Assembly (NCBI GenBank): GCA_009859145.1
Contig: VRVR01000016.1
Span: forward strand, 193,780 to 257,779
Origin: Andalucia godoyi
Taxonomy: Eukaryota; Discoba; Jakobea; Jakobida; Andaluciidae
Direction: 5' to 3'
DNA length: 64,000 bases
In this document: positions 50,701-58,431 of the stretch, piece by piece
Layout: each line of letters starts with the position of its first letter
How positions within the stretch are numbered: the first letter of the stretch is position 1
Translations under genes and position numbers: made by a program
The notes under the pieces: generated by a model
What the model saw: the letters and a program-made list of their open reading frames with translations, nothing else
The model's database searches: none
What the model was told of the DNA's origin: nothing

Positions 50701-51589
50701 CTTCTCGTCTTTCATGCCATTTTGTGGACTCCATTTGCGTTGCCCATTCTGCAGGAAGCTTTCCAAGAGCTGCAACCTCCTCAATGTAATCTGACAGGTT
50801 CACTGAAGCAGGATCCGCAGCCTCCTCCACAACGCTCTCTGCGGCAGTGGTGGCCGTACCTTTCTTGCCCACAGCCGAGGGGCCAGACACTGTGCGTGGA
50901 GTTCTAGTAGGTACCGGCTTCTCTGAACTGGTGTTTTTCGAGATAGCGTCTTCAATATCCTTTTGCTGTGCACTTCGCAAATCGGCCATGGACTGCTGCA
51001 AAGCAGTGCCGATCCATCTGTGAAGTTCGGCAACGAGCTCGACTGCGGCAGCACGGACGGTTCCATCGGCATGATTGAACAAAGGAGGGTACGCCTTCAA
51101 AATCGGCTTAACATTGACCACTGGAACTCCAAATGATCGGACCATTTCAGTCAAAGTATTAACGCACACAACAATTACTTTAGGAAGCTTGTGCGCAAAC
51201 GCCTTGATTAAGAATTGAACAAGGGCATCCGAGGAGCCAGAAGCTTCGACAATAACGAGGAAGACTTCTTGTGCCTTTGCTTTCGTGGAAGCCTTTCCTG
51301 CAAAGCACTTCTCAATGAGGGAAGGAACAACGTTTTCGACGTGCTTCAGCGGAGTCGAGACCTTGTTGAAAAATTCAACAGCAGCGTCAAGACCCTTTTC
51401 TTGGGCAGCCTGATTTGAATCTTCCACAGCTCCTTTAATGTTCTCCGAATACTGTGCAATTTCCGCGTCTCCTTCACAGGATCGACGGAAAAGCTGTGCA
51501 AGCTCTTCGTACGCATCGGATCGCCCTTTCCAGTTCTTTTGGACCAGTCGTTCGGAGAGAAGACCACCAATCTGCTCGGTCGAGGCCAT
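44774..51589 (-). CDS. CKAP5: XMAP215/CKAP5/Stu2-family microtubule polymerase
   Basis: A 2271-residue intronless protein from the ATG at 51589; a TTG lies seven codons upstream. Family members catalyse tubulin addition at microtubule plus ends through arrayed TOG domains. HEAT-type helical pairs group into about five TOG units. TOG1 is at about 1-230 (LVQKNWKGRSDAYEELAQLF; FNHADGTVRAAAVELVAELH). TOG2 is at about 290-510 (MESTKWHERREALEQLQQC). TOG3 is at about 650-880, TOG4 at about 930-1170 (LSDQNWKLRMEGLQQVEAI) and TOG5 at about 1280-1520. A conserved C-terminal helical region (about 1640-2000) and a Ser-rich basic tail follow. Linkers are Ser/Ala/Lys-rich and include a poly-Ser run. Five TOGs match plant and animal orthologues rather than the shorter yeast protein. 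Confidence 0.95.
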   Translation of the reverse strand: MASTEQIGGLLSERLVQKNWKGRSDAYEELAQLFRRSCEGDAEIAQYSENIKGAVEDSNQAAQEKGLDAAVEFFNKVSTPLKHVENVVPSLIEKCFAGKASTKAKAQEVFLVIVEASGSSDALVQFLIKAFAHKLPKVIVVCVNTLTEMVRSFGVPVVNVKPILKAYPPLFNHADGTVRAAAVELVAELHRWIGTALQQSMADLRSAQQKDIEDAISKNTSSEKPVPTRTPRTVSGPSAVGKKGTATTAAESVVEEAADPASVNLSDYIEEVAALGKLPAEWATQMESTKWHERREALEQLQQCVNHPKLANEDYSDIVRLLKKTVSNDSNVVVVGSAVAIVGILARGLGKNFVPHAKTLFSALVDKFKEKKQPVVDGIHTSLDAIFQYCATFSDFVDDIPGAFDHKLPKVRAEFCLFLDRNFRSGKGKDIYPHTKMFADGLIKQTDDGTPEVRDSSMKALGALMSILGENVVAPFLEKIDKMKAAKVRESYDPALTKPYSKVSASEAKAAEKASKPKMKSSSNTSSSSSSSSSSSSSSSSASSGLASTSGVVASPPPPSSSPSSFASEETAPVAKPAAKPMAKTAARPATASAATRPKPALSVAPAAAVKPKASSSKTAGEDDADDDVAVMNEDEALEKAESLLPDSIKSGILDKDWKTRLESLEKNLSEFVDSIPDESMSEYSQPLIRFVLKNAAVKETNAQVLARALSVISKVSARTTPFPKRMMSVTLPIMVEKMTDVKAKAAITECLSTFVECIGLQSVFLQLYKRAGTHKNPKVLVESLGWMTSAVEEFGPATVNLKSLIDFMRSCLESTNPNIKNAAIALLVLLFRFTGPSIRDFFAEIKPQLLAVIDEEFRKVEGVPAPVPQRTTRVDPKVPAGKSGKGASSSSTMDLLPRTDISNQLTSKVLKQLSDQNWKLRMEGLQQVEAIVIAANKLISPNGLGDLMHELKQRLLDSNKMIFSTTCSLVQMFSASLHKDMDRYSKVLLPNLLVNLNDNKKPVRDIALQTLDTWCKDVSFESCLRYLPKGLAIESPIVRLEVLDFMSLNLDEFKACMESSGAAETLVQNLVLCQLDKNNDVRHKSEDLYKEALPFVSVDVARKAIRELKPAQAKTIEGILGKYDSLAGSCRGTTPAPPVDEVVSQKSVTPSKKKASAMPDPKPSPSRQGSQPSGLVVAKPDADKENRPVAKSRSRPTSAPSVGAALGIEPSVVLAPKVSLVFKNNDLKDSRIKKMKKYRWHIEEMRPELIGMLSEHCLSCVSDELHSKMFCSDFKKHVEALSEMQRVITVQSVEVLQSVDVILKWCALRLCDSNTSAVLKTSEFLVALLHHLATQQYQLSDYELQSIASFVVEKVGSNNTHIRETMRQLFDGMCQVHPSGKIFGFMFAGLISKNARTRSTLLEEMLVLFSKYGADVVPLSSVSKYVPAIGKCLAERDVSVREAALQFLAVLCKTYGEPAVTKYLEGVADSAMDLLTERLRLATGAVVDVGPQPAKRSGSSSHLTAVVDSNTSKEVPLALEGLEEFEKDFELELEKLSEHEKAQVSTMARGADSAPSSAEVVPQTPMMLKPSSLSMSLEAPTPKLPPMKINFDESYAGNSSSGGGAGLGADQIVESLARQMQDISRKLRATASDAAKQGRIGSFAHMEAEGREETILALQVAQQSELDLLRDLSQVLTHENCRYVDDNSINACVESLCIVSSEAFSREQFPSLLCKNVLNAIMQLYVRHAIAAKVDESHFKMSIFEVLRRLGDERVIPEDDPMQISRALNTVVLKVLTHSDRTVAISGLLSMLGDSQYTQVRELVLKCLHKVIKQIADFVPVGKINIPKVLVAVDDFWKDLSMCPTSSELAIPTALQDIPESSSPDACTMTVKAMLNEIVRACGVEEAAIQLRSTGISASSALYVAVQCVIATVCDEDALNMSYAELRDRRRSQKKLSKRAAPAVSDLAPLVVGTSESVDDSYDGASISPTNNDLSSAFDAAATSPTQQPSDELQEELERIFCKIGDKESITEGLEILFQFTSRNPRVDISNFMSRCSPPFQAYIRKQLGRMAIKRRRNRSSFSGTTPTSLSVSQFRMSRTFNGSAISPTSQEFGSSRGANQSFNFDLNSDSDVESECSFTSADENETNVSSFLERLRAIQQRAGVEATASPRSSQEFSSKKSSRSPVILDENSPPVSKETLKSSAPAAYDNGSTSNSAASADSIRRRLATASHVSSSADHDLPPLKQSASEPVVPKSSVPVASAPAAATTTDSSIADLRARLDRLRAGKA
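49973..50011. repeat. coding (GAC/GAT)n tract giving poly-Ser in CKAP5
   Basis: The plus-strand GAC/GAT repeat reads as TCN serine codons on the coding strand and produces a run of about 17 Ser in the linker between TOG2 and TOG3. Confidence 0.85.
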
Positions 51590-51808
51590 GTTCAAATGCG
51601 GTGTTTTCAACTAACAAACGAACCAAAACAACAACAAAAAAAAAAAAAAGAGGAAACAGAAAAGAATGGTAATAAAAAACAAAAAATTGATAAAAATGAT
51701 AATGATAATGGTGTGAGCGGTTAGTTAGAAAAGTACAGTGCAAAATGAAAATAAAAACGAGTGGAAGCGGGGAGAACACGTGAAATACAAAGGACATATA
51801 CATATAGA

Positions 51809-51838
51809 AGAAGAAGAAGAAGAAGAAGAAGAAGAAGA
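51809..51838. repeat. (GAA)n microsatellite
   Basis: Ten or so uninterrupted GAA triplets upstream of the CKAP5 gene, followed by a short GAATG repeat. Confidence 0.9.
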
Positions 51839-52041
51839 ATGAATGAATGGATGGGTGAAACAGAGGATGGTGAAACAGAGCGCTGTCGTCGAGTTGATGC
51901 CCGGGTTTTATCGCTTTAACGGGTCGATGACGAGCCGAATGCTTGACACTTGATGCTCCAAAGCAAAACAAAAAAGAATCACACCCCACCGTAGTTCCCA
52001 CATAACGCTTCACGATTCGTCAGAAGCCCAGACGGCCAGAT

Positions 52042-52338
52042 CGCTCGCCAAAACATGAATCATTATGGATCATCGGCTACGCTGTCACCGAAGACAGATC
52101 CAAGCCACGTGTTTTTATTTGGGGCGAGCACCAACTCTACATCAAAGGGTCGTCACAACCAGCCTATTCTCCCAGTCGATTCAGCATTCAACAATGAACG
52201 TTGGAGGAGACAGAATGTGGTTGGCGAACGATGCCGCGCCTGACGACGCTTTTGTCTTTGCTCCTTCTTGTTCTCTGACTTGAAAAGCGCATTGCGAACG
52301 CGCAGTCGATCACATCCTCGTGATTTGATTTGCTCAGC
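52042..52338 (-). repeat. dispersed repeat, better preserved copy of the 8.8-9.1 kb unit
   Basis: The reverse complement aligns with 8806-9086 over most of its length. It overlaps the 3' two thirds of the small basic ORF 52153-52383 and continues past its stop through GACGACCCTTTGATGTAGA and CCCCAAATAAAAA. Confidence 0.6.
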
Positions 52339-52383
52339 AAGTTGCGATGAGAGAGGATCCACGGGTTTCTTGGTTCTCGGCAT
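52153..52383 (-). CDS. putative small basic protein within a dispersed repeat
   Basis: ATG-initiated 76-residue frame with MPRTKKPVDPLSSQLAEQ at the start, a strongly basic helical middle (RLRVRNALFKSENKKEQRQK) and a less basic end. An AAATAAAA motif lies downstream. The same DNA at 8.8 kb lacks this frame intact. It could be a small gene with a decayed duplicate or part of a mobile element. A second overlapping frame from an ATG at 52438 (MAAKRDLPNKRKPAMPEDAE) is an alternative N terminus, if a frameshift or splice joins them. Confidence 0.3.
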   Translation of the reverse strand: MPRTKKPVDPLSSQLAEQIKSRGCDRLRVRNALFKSENKKEQRQKRRQARHRSPTTFCLLQRSLLNAESTGRIGWL

Positions 52384-52819
52384 CTTCGGGCATGGCCGGT
52401 TTGCGTTTGTTGGGAAGATCCCTCTTTGCAGCCATGCGATGTTTTGTCTTTGATGACAGGTGCTACTTGAGGGTTCGATTATAAAAAACCCAAACAAACA
52501 GAAGGAATAATAGAATGAAAGAGAAAAAGTGCAGAATGAAGAAATTCTGGGCTGGACTACGGTAGAAATGCCGCCTCCTCATAGAGTTATCTACGATAGG
52601 TTTAAAGAAAAACTTCCGGTATGATGCTGTTTGATGTTTCACACACAAAACGGCCAGATCGTTCCTCTGTACTGCTTTCTGCTCACGCGTGGAAACTGGG
52701 CAAGTTTGTGCACTTCATTTTCGTTTCAGTGAAGATAAAAATTGCTGCAGTTTTTTTTAAAATTTGTATACTTTTTGACAAGATCGCTCTTCATTGGGAG
52801 GGAAAGAGGGTGGAAGAAA

Positions 52820-55800
52820 ATGTCTCTTGATGCATCCAGTCAGGCTTTGCAACGCATTGATGAAAAGTCCATTGTATGTCTTCCATCAAAACTCAAACAC
52901 GTGAACAAAAAGAAGAATGGTCTGAGCATGTCTTCTTGCTCTTTTTTGTTTCCTACCGCTGTACTGATGGTGTTTGCTTTGACCGTGTATCAACATATTT
53001 ATTTTGTTTTGAAATTGAAATTAACCTCCCACAGATGCAGTTGCGGAATGTCGAGTCAGAAATGTGTGCCGGAGATGTTCGCTCGTTGGACCTGAGTGGC
53101 AATGACCTTATGGAAGTTAGTGGATTGACTCCGTTCATTGCTCTTTCTGTTATTAACCTTTCGAGGAACCGGATCTCGCATTTAAGAGGTCTTCCTATGA
53201 CCCTTACGAAAATCGATGTTTCGCACAATCATCTTGACTATATTTCAGGGTTAGAAGCGCTGTCAAACCTGCAGGAGATTGATTTGTCGTCCAATCGGAT
53301 TAAAAACATGATTGGACTCTCCAGAAATCTCAAGCTCAGGATTCTCAAATTGGGCCACAACTTCATTGAAACCATTGAAGGTATTGAGCACTTGACGAAT
53401 CTGGAGTCCCTGGATCTCGAAAACAACTCGATCCAAAAAGCAGAAGATATTCGGTCGCTGTCAGTTTTGACAAAGCTCAAGATACTAAGGCTGTGCGACA
53501 ATCCAGTCTCCATTCCCTCCGCGTACAAAGTAACTGTGCTGCATCTTTTACCTAACCTGGTGCGGTTGGATGGCGTGAATGCACCGTCGTATCTGCGTAC
53601 TGCAGCCGGAACTTCTAATCAAAAGCCTTCTCTCAACGAGCAACATCATCAACACCAGCCTCCTGTGGCGAGCCGTGCTGGAACCATGACACCTGAGTGT
53701 TGGAAATCGGGTCTCCGAGTGGATGTTTCTGCACCTTCCTCAGCTGCAATGGCGGTCAGCACTCCGTCTTCTTCGGCTTCGACGCCAGCTTCGGCATCAA
53801 GCACTGCAGCGGATGCGAACTGGAAATCAGGCACTGTGAAACGGCCGCAGTCTGCACAAAGATCGCAACGGACAAAGTCAGCAAGTCTGGATGCTAGCAG
53901 CGCTTCACTGGCAGGCTTCTTTGCTTCGCGGGAACGGGAAGCAGGCAGTGCAAAGTCGGCTTCTAAACATTCCGCACAATCAACGCCCACCTCTGCGTCC
54001 ACAAAACCGCGTTTTACTTTTGGCGGTGCGGTGACAGATGGCTTGTCCTACCACAACATCAAAGAACGGAACGATCAGTTTGCGAGAACCGTGTCGCTGG
54101 AGAAGCAGGAATTGACGGAGAAGATTGAAAAACTTACCGCAAGTTTGAAGGAATCTGAAAAGAAGTACGCTGGAGTGGAACGCAGACTTTTAGATGTTCA
54201 GAAAGAACTGGATCAGGCGCGCACGTCTTCGCAGGTGGATCAGTTTGAGCTGCGTGCCAAAGAGGCAGAAGAAGCCCTTCGGCAAGCCCAGGTCAAGTAT
54301 GAATCTGAAATTCGAAGCTTGCAATCGCTTGTCAAAGGGGAGAGAAAGAAAGTCAGAACTTTGGAGGAAGGCAATCAAAAGCTTCACATGCAATTGGATG
54401 ATGCGATCGCCAGCAACACAGAATTGCGCTATCAGCGCGCAAAAGCATCCGAGGACGCAGAGAACGCGAGAAAAGAAATTGTGAAGCTTAAGAAGACCTT
54501 TGAAACGGGTGTAAGCTTGTTGCAAGGACATCAGAAGAATCGGCAACAGGTTCGCGGAGACGGAAGAGCGTCCACCGTGTCCGGGTTCAGTGGTGTCGAT
54601 TCATCGGAGGCTGACGTGGAGGTGCCCTCTCAAGGGCTTGTGGACTGGAAAGATCACCTCGAAAACGAGCTTGACTTATCCGCCTTGAATTTTTCGGCCG
54701 CTCCTTCCAAAGCCAAGTCCGACGACGCTGAGAAACCGCTTGGGCAGACACACCTTCGATCTTCCAAACGTTCAGAATCCAGTCAAGGCGCTGCTCCTCC
54801 TCTTCTCCTTTCTGCAGGAAATGCTTCTCCCACGGATAAGGGAAGGAATTTCAATGAGTATGCGCATCTCGCAGGTCCCGCAGCGAACAATTCGCAGTTT
54901 CTCTGGGAATCTTCGCTGCGGGGCGGTGGCTCTTCTCATCAAAAACAAGACCTTGCTATGGAGACAGACAAAAGAAAACAGAGACATCCACCGTTGCCCA
55001 CTGCATCCAACGAGGCGGATTCTCGAAGATTGCATAGAAAGAAAGATGAGGAAGTTTCGTCGCGCAGTTCTGAGCCCAGCAACTCTCAGGAAGCTCGTTT
55101 AGCGCACCGACCGTCCTCGCGATCCTCGAGTTGGTCGCAAGACGCACCGCAGTCGAGCGCGAACTATGCACCTCCTTCTGACATCTCAAAGAACCACCAA
55201 CTGGCATCCACCCCAGACGAAGGACTTGATAGTTCGTTCCAGATGAATGAGAAGCTGTCCGAAATGGACAGCGATACGAGAGTCGCATTGGAAAACCTGG
55301 AATTTCAAAATCAAGCTCTGGCACGTCGCATCCGAAATGTGCTGCTGGAAATGGATAAATCCGATGTGCACGACTCCCCCAGAAAGTGGGAACGGTACGA
55401 GTCCCACTTGCGTGCCAGAATGTCCTCCCCCACATTTCCAAAGATTCCAAGAAATCTGCCGGATTCCGAGCAGCATTCGGCAGCTCGTGAATCAGATGAT
55501 GTTGGACAAAACATCATCGACTCCGTCATTCGCGGTGAGACGCTGTGCGTGTCCCAGAGCACAGAAAGGACTTTAGAATTTGCGTTCAATCTGAAGCGCT
55601 GGCTCATGTTGGAACTCGATAAGACTTCGGATCAGCTCAATCGAAAAAGAGCCCTGGAAGCTGCCGCAGACAGGGCGGCAGTGAATCGGATGCCTGCTGC
55701 TTTCGACATTTCCTCCTCGCTGTTTTCCAGGCCATTGGAAGTCTCGGACATTCGAGAATCGTCGACGAATACCGAAGGTGGGATGCCCGTGCTGAGGACC

Positions 55801-55917
55801 ATGCAGTTTCTTTCGCCGGATGTGACCCCGAGCGCGAAAGATGAGCGGGAACGTTTGATAAGACTGGACTACCAGGCTCGTTTGGATGAGGCTCGAAGAG
55901 AAAAAGGCCTCTTGTAG
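52820..55917 (+). CDS. leucine-rich-repeat plus coiled-coil protein (centrosomal type), two exons
   Basis: Exon 1 is 52820-52873 (18 codons, MSLDASSQALQRIDEKSI). The intron 52874-53034 has GTATGT and ACAG ends, phase 0, and exon 2 is 53035-55917. The product has 978 residues. Six SDS22-like LRRs occupy about 30-180 (VRSLDLSGNDL, INLSRNRISHL, IDLSSNRIKNM, LKLGHNFIETI, LDLENNSIQKA, LRLCDNPVS) and end in an LRR cap (LPNLVRLDGV). After a Ser/Ala-rich linker, a strong coiled coil spans about 365-520, then a long charged disordered tail with another helical stretch near 790-830. SDS22-type LRRs followed by coiled coils occur in LRRCC1/CLERC and CEP97-like centriole and cilium proteins, but orthology is not established. 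Confidence 0.85.
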
Positions 55918-56121
55918 GAATGTATACACATATATATACACAGAAAACCACGCGGTGATTCACCACACATTCAACAGTGTATCTGCGTCGAAATGTCGAT
56001 GCACAACGTCCACGGGGGTTTGTTGGCAAGTCTCGCACGGAGATGGTACTGAGAGGGAGGGGAAATCGCAGTACGAGAAGACCAATCTAGCTGCGGCTGT
56101 TCAACTGTATGAGCAAGATTG

Positions 56122-57321
56122 ATGTTTCCTTCCCCCCAAATGATGCAAAGATACGCTGCAGAAGCTGGCGAGTTGATCAATCGTCGTATTCTGATCATCA
56201 TCACCCATCAGGACCATATTTGTTCAAGAACGTGCAGTCATACACAAAGGACCGAACAACCCTTTGCAAACTGCGTTTTACTTCTTTTTATTTGTTTTTC
56301 TTTCTCTTTTTTTTTCCCACCTTTAATTTTCCTTACGTGTGTTTTGCTTCGACATATACCCCGTGCATACCAGTACAAACAGCGAATGTTGCAGTTTCAG
56401 AAGCGCCAACAGAATCACCATGTCGATAGTTTCTCCTCAGTTGGGTCTGCGGATCCCTTACTTCAATCTACGGACGAACAGCTCGAATCGTTTCAAGACG
56501 ACAGAATATCTCTGATCGACGATGCAGAAGTGTTTAGTGATGCAAGCTTGGAATCCAAGTCCTTCGTCTTATCAGAAGACTGTGCAACGGTCCTGGAAGA
56601 AAGTGCAGCGTCTGCAGACACACCATCCACATCGAGTTCATGCTCACCTCTTCTTGACCACTCAAAGTGCGAGCTTTTGGAAGACAATCCATGCAAGCAG
56701 GACATAGAAACGGGACAAGGCAGCGCTGAGTCAGAGCGGTCTGAAGTGAAATGGTCTGACATTTTGCGTGGATCTTCGAAGAAGAAAACATGCGCAAAGA
56801 TCCTTCTTGGACTGGCAGTCATCATAACAATTGGAGCATCTGCTTCTTACTTTGCAAAACCACTCATTACTTCTGCAGCGACGTCATTTGTGGACAGATT
56901 CGGATGGTTGGGGATTGCAATTGGTATTCTGTGCACAGATGCAACTCCATTTATTCCCGGTGAACCGTTCGTCCTTATTGGCATATCAGGCGGGATCAAC
57001 ATGTGGATCGTCTTTGCCGCGGCTTCCGCAGGCTCGATTCTTGCGGCCCCGCTTGGCTGGGTAATATCTGCGTACACTGTGTACTACTCCCCCCGATTCC
57101 AGAAGTTTCTGGACCGTTACAAAATTGGCCCTGTTATGCGGAAGCACGGGGGATGGTGTGTTGCTGCCAGTGCTGTTCTTCCTGTTTGGGACTACTCGTG
57201 CACGATACATTGTGCAGGCGCCGTCCGCGTGAACATCTTGAAGGCGACTCTTGGTGCCTGTGCGCGAGCCCCAAGGCTGCTTCTCACTTGCTATCTCTTG
57301 CAACTTGGTTGGTCCATGTAG
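56122..57321 (+). CDS. VTT/DedA (SNARE-associated Golgi) domain membrane protein
   Basis: The recognisable part starts near residue 235: a lead helix (ILLGLAVIITIGASASYFA), then the VTT core with GILCTDATPFIPGEPFVLIGIS, an interhelical Gly-rich stretch, FQKFLDRYKIGPVMRKHGGW and the re-entrant segment, as in TMEM41/VMP1/Tvp38 lipid scramblases. Residues before this are acidic and Ser-rich (STDEQLESFQDDRISLIDDA). The start is unresolved: from the ATG at 56122 the frame runs through a pyrimidine tract (about 56280-56345), which looks like an intron 3' end, perhaps entered at a GTATTC near 56184. A start at the ATG at 56386 is the conservative choice. The expected endomembrane role is lipid scrambling. 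Confidence 0.65.
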   Translation: MFPSPQMMQRYAAEAGELINRRILIIITHQDHICSRTCSHTQRTEQPFANCVLLLFICFSFSFFFPPLIFLTCVLLRHIPRAYQYKQRMLQFQKRQQNHHVDSFSSVGSADPLLQSTDEQLESFQDDRISLIDDAEVFSDASLESKSFVLSEDCATVLEESAASADTPSTSSSCSPLLDHSKCELLEDNPCKQDIETGQGSAESERSEVKWSDILRGSSKKKTCAKILLGLAVIITIGASASYFAKPLITSAATSFVDRFGWLGIAIGILCTDATPFIPGEPFVLIGISGGINMWIVFAAASAGSILAAPLGWVISAYTVYYSPRFQKFLDRYKIGPVMRKHGGWCVAASAVLPVWDYSCTIHCAGAVRVNILKATLGACARAPRLLLTCYLLQLGWSM

Positions 57322-57483
57322 CGTACCTGCGTGCAAAATTGAGAATCTTATCAAAATCAACAAACAATCTGTACATTATTTTATTTTTTTTTGCCAATTA
57401 CAATACAATTTTGAAATGGAAACCAAAACAGGAAAGGAAACAAGCAGATTTCGAAGCAGAAGATGACTGCAATCCCCGTATTA

Positions 57484-58220
57484 TCATTCTGATTGCATCT
57501 TTGAGCGCTGCGCAGCGGAGCTTGCCACCATGGACATCTTTTTCTTCTTTGCAACGGCAGCAGGAACAAGCAATGCTGAATTCTTCTGAAGTTCCTTCTC
57601 TGCTTCTTGCTTCTGCTGTTTCCTTGCTTCGTTGACACGCTTTTCCCAGAACCGATGCTGGCGCTTCTCTCGAATTTCGGATACTCGCTTCATTGCAAAC
57701 AACGTGGCATGCATCAAGTCGCGGTTATAGCGAGGAACCACATCACGTCGCTTCTCAAACTCGAATGTCGTGTCCTATACAACAAAACAAAAAACAGAAA
57801 AAATTAGTCACTGTGCTGTTCCAGTACTATTGTTAAAAAAGAGAGAGAGAGAGGACAAATCAGGAAAAACAAGATGATTGTCTCAGTGAAGCAGAATACA
57901 ATCATGGATTTGTGTCGATCATTCGAAAGATGGTGATAAAAGGTTATCGTCATTGGCAGCCATCTTGTTTTTCGGGACCAAAAACGAAAGGAAAAAAAAG
58001 GAGGAGGGGAACCGGTTAAACATACCACTGCCAGCTCTTTGCCTGCGGCTTTTCGGAAAGCCTTGGTCCAACGCACCTTACGAGGGTTGCGCTTCATCTT
58101 GAAGTTCTTGTGGCACTTTGATCTGCAAAAGCGAAACACTTTCGCGTCATTTCGGACAAACACTACGCCATGTCCAGGATATATATTTGAAGAACAGAAA
58201 TAGCACTTTTCAATCCGCAT
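57484..58220 (-). CDS. RLP24: ribosome biogenesis protein RLP24 (RSL24D1), two exons
   Basis: Nucleolar placeholder for ribosomal protein eL24 on pre-60S particles, later released by the AAA-ATPase Drg1. Exon 1 is 58220-58026 and exon 2 is 57774-57484. The 251-nt intron starts GTATGT, ends TATAG, and is phase 0. The spliced protein has 161 residues. [18 protein letters not shown] and [20 protein letters not shown] give the four-Cys zinc finger, and the exon join restores [16 protein letters not shown], where the family has GKDMTxDTTFEFE. The basic helical C terminus is shorter than in yeast. Reading through the intron would end in unrelated sequence. Confidence 0.95.
57775..58025 (-). other. 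RLP24 intron
   Basis: A 251-nt spliceosomal intron on the minus strand with GTATGT donor and TTGTTGTATAG acceptor. It serves as the clearest example of the splice signals used in this genome, because both flanks are strongly conserved protein. Confidence 0.9.
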
Positions 58221-58431
58221 GTTGACCCTTGATGTCCAAGTGAAGCAAGAAAATAAATACTGAAGAAAAAGAGAAAACACCAAATACCAAGTCAAAAGAA
58301 GGAAAGAAAGGACGAAAGAAATAGTAAAGAACGAAGGAGGAGAAATGGCGACAATGAAGGAGAGCGAAAGTTTGAGCGAAGTCAGGCTGACTGACACCCG
58401 ACTTTGCTGACACCTTTTTTTGGGGGGGGGG

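Larger units (their letters stand above)
51590..52819. other. 1.2 kb divergent region between CKAP5 and LRR coiled-coil genes
   Basis: Contains a (GAA)n tract (51809-51838), AT-rich CKAP5 leader sequence, repeat copy 52042-52338 and a small basic ORF on the minus strand. No other gene is evident. Confidence 0.55.
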
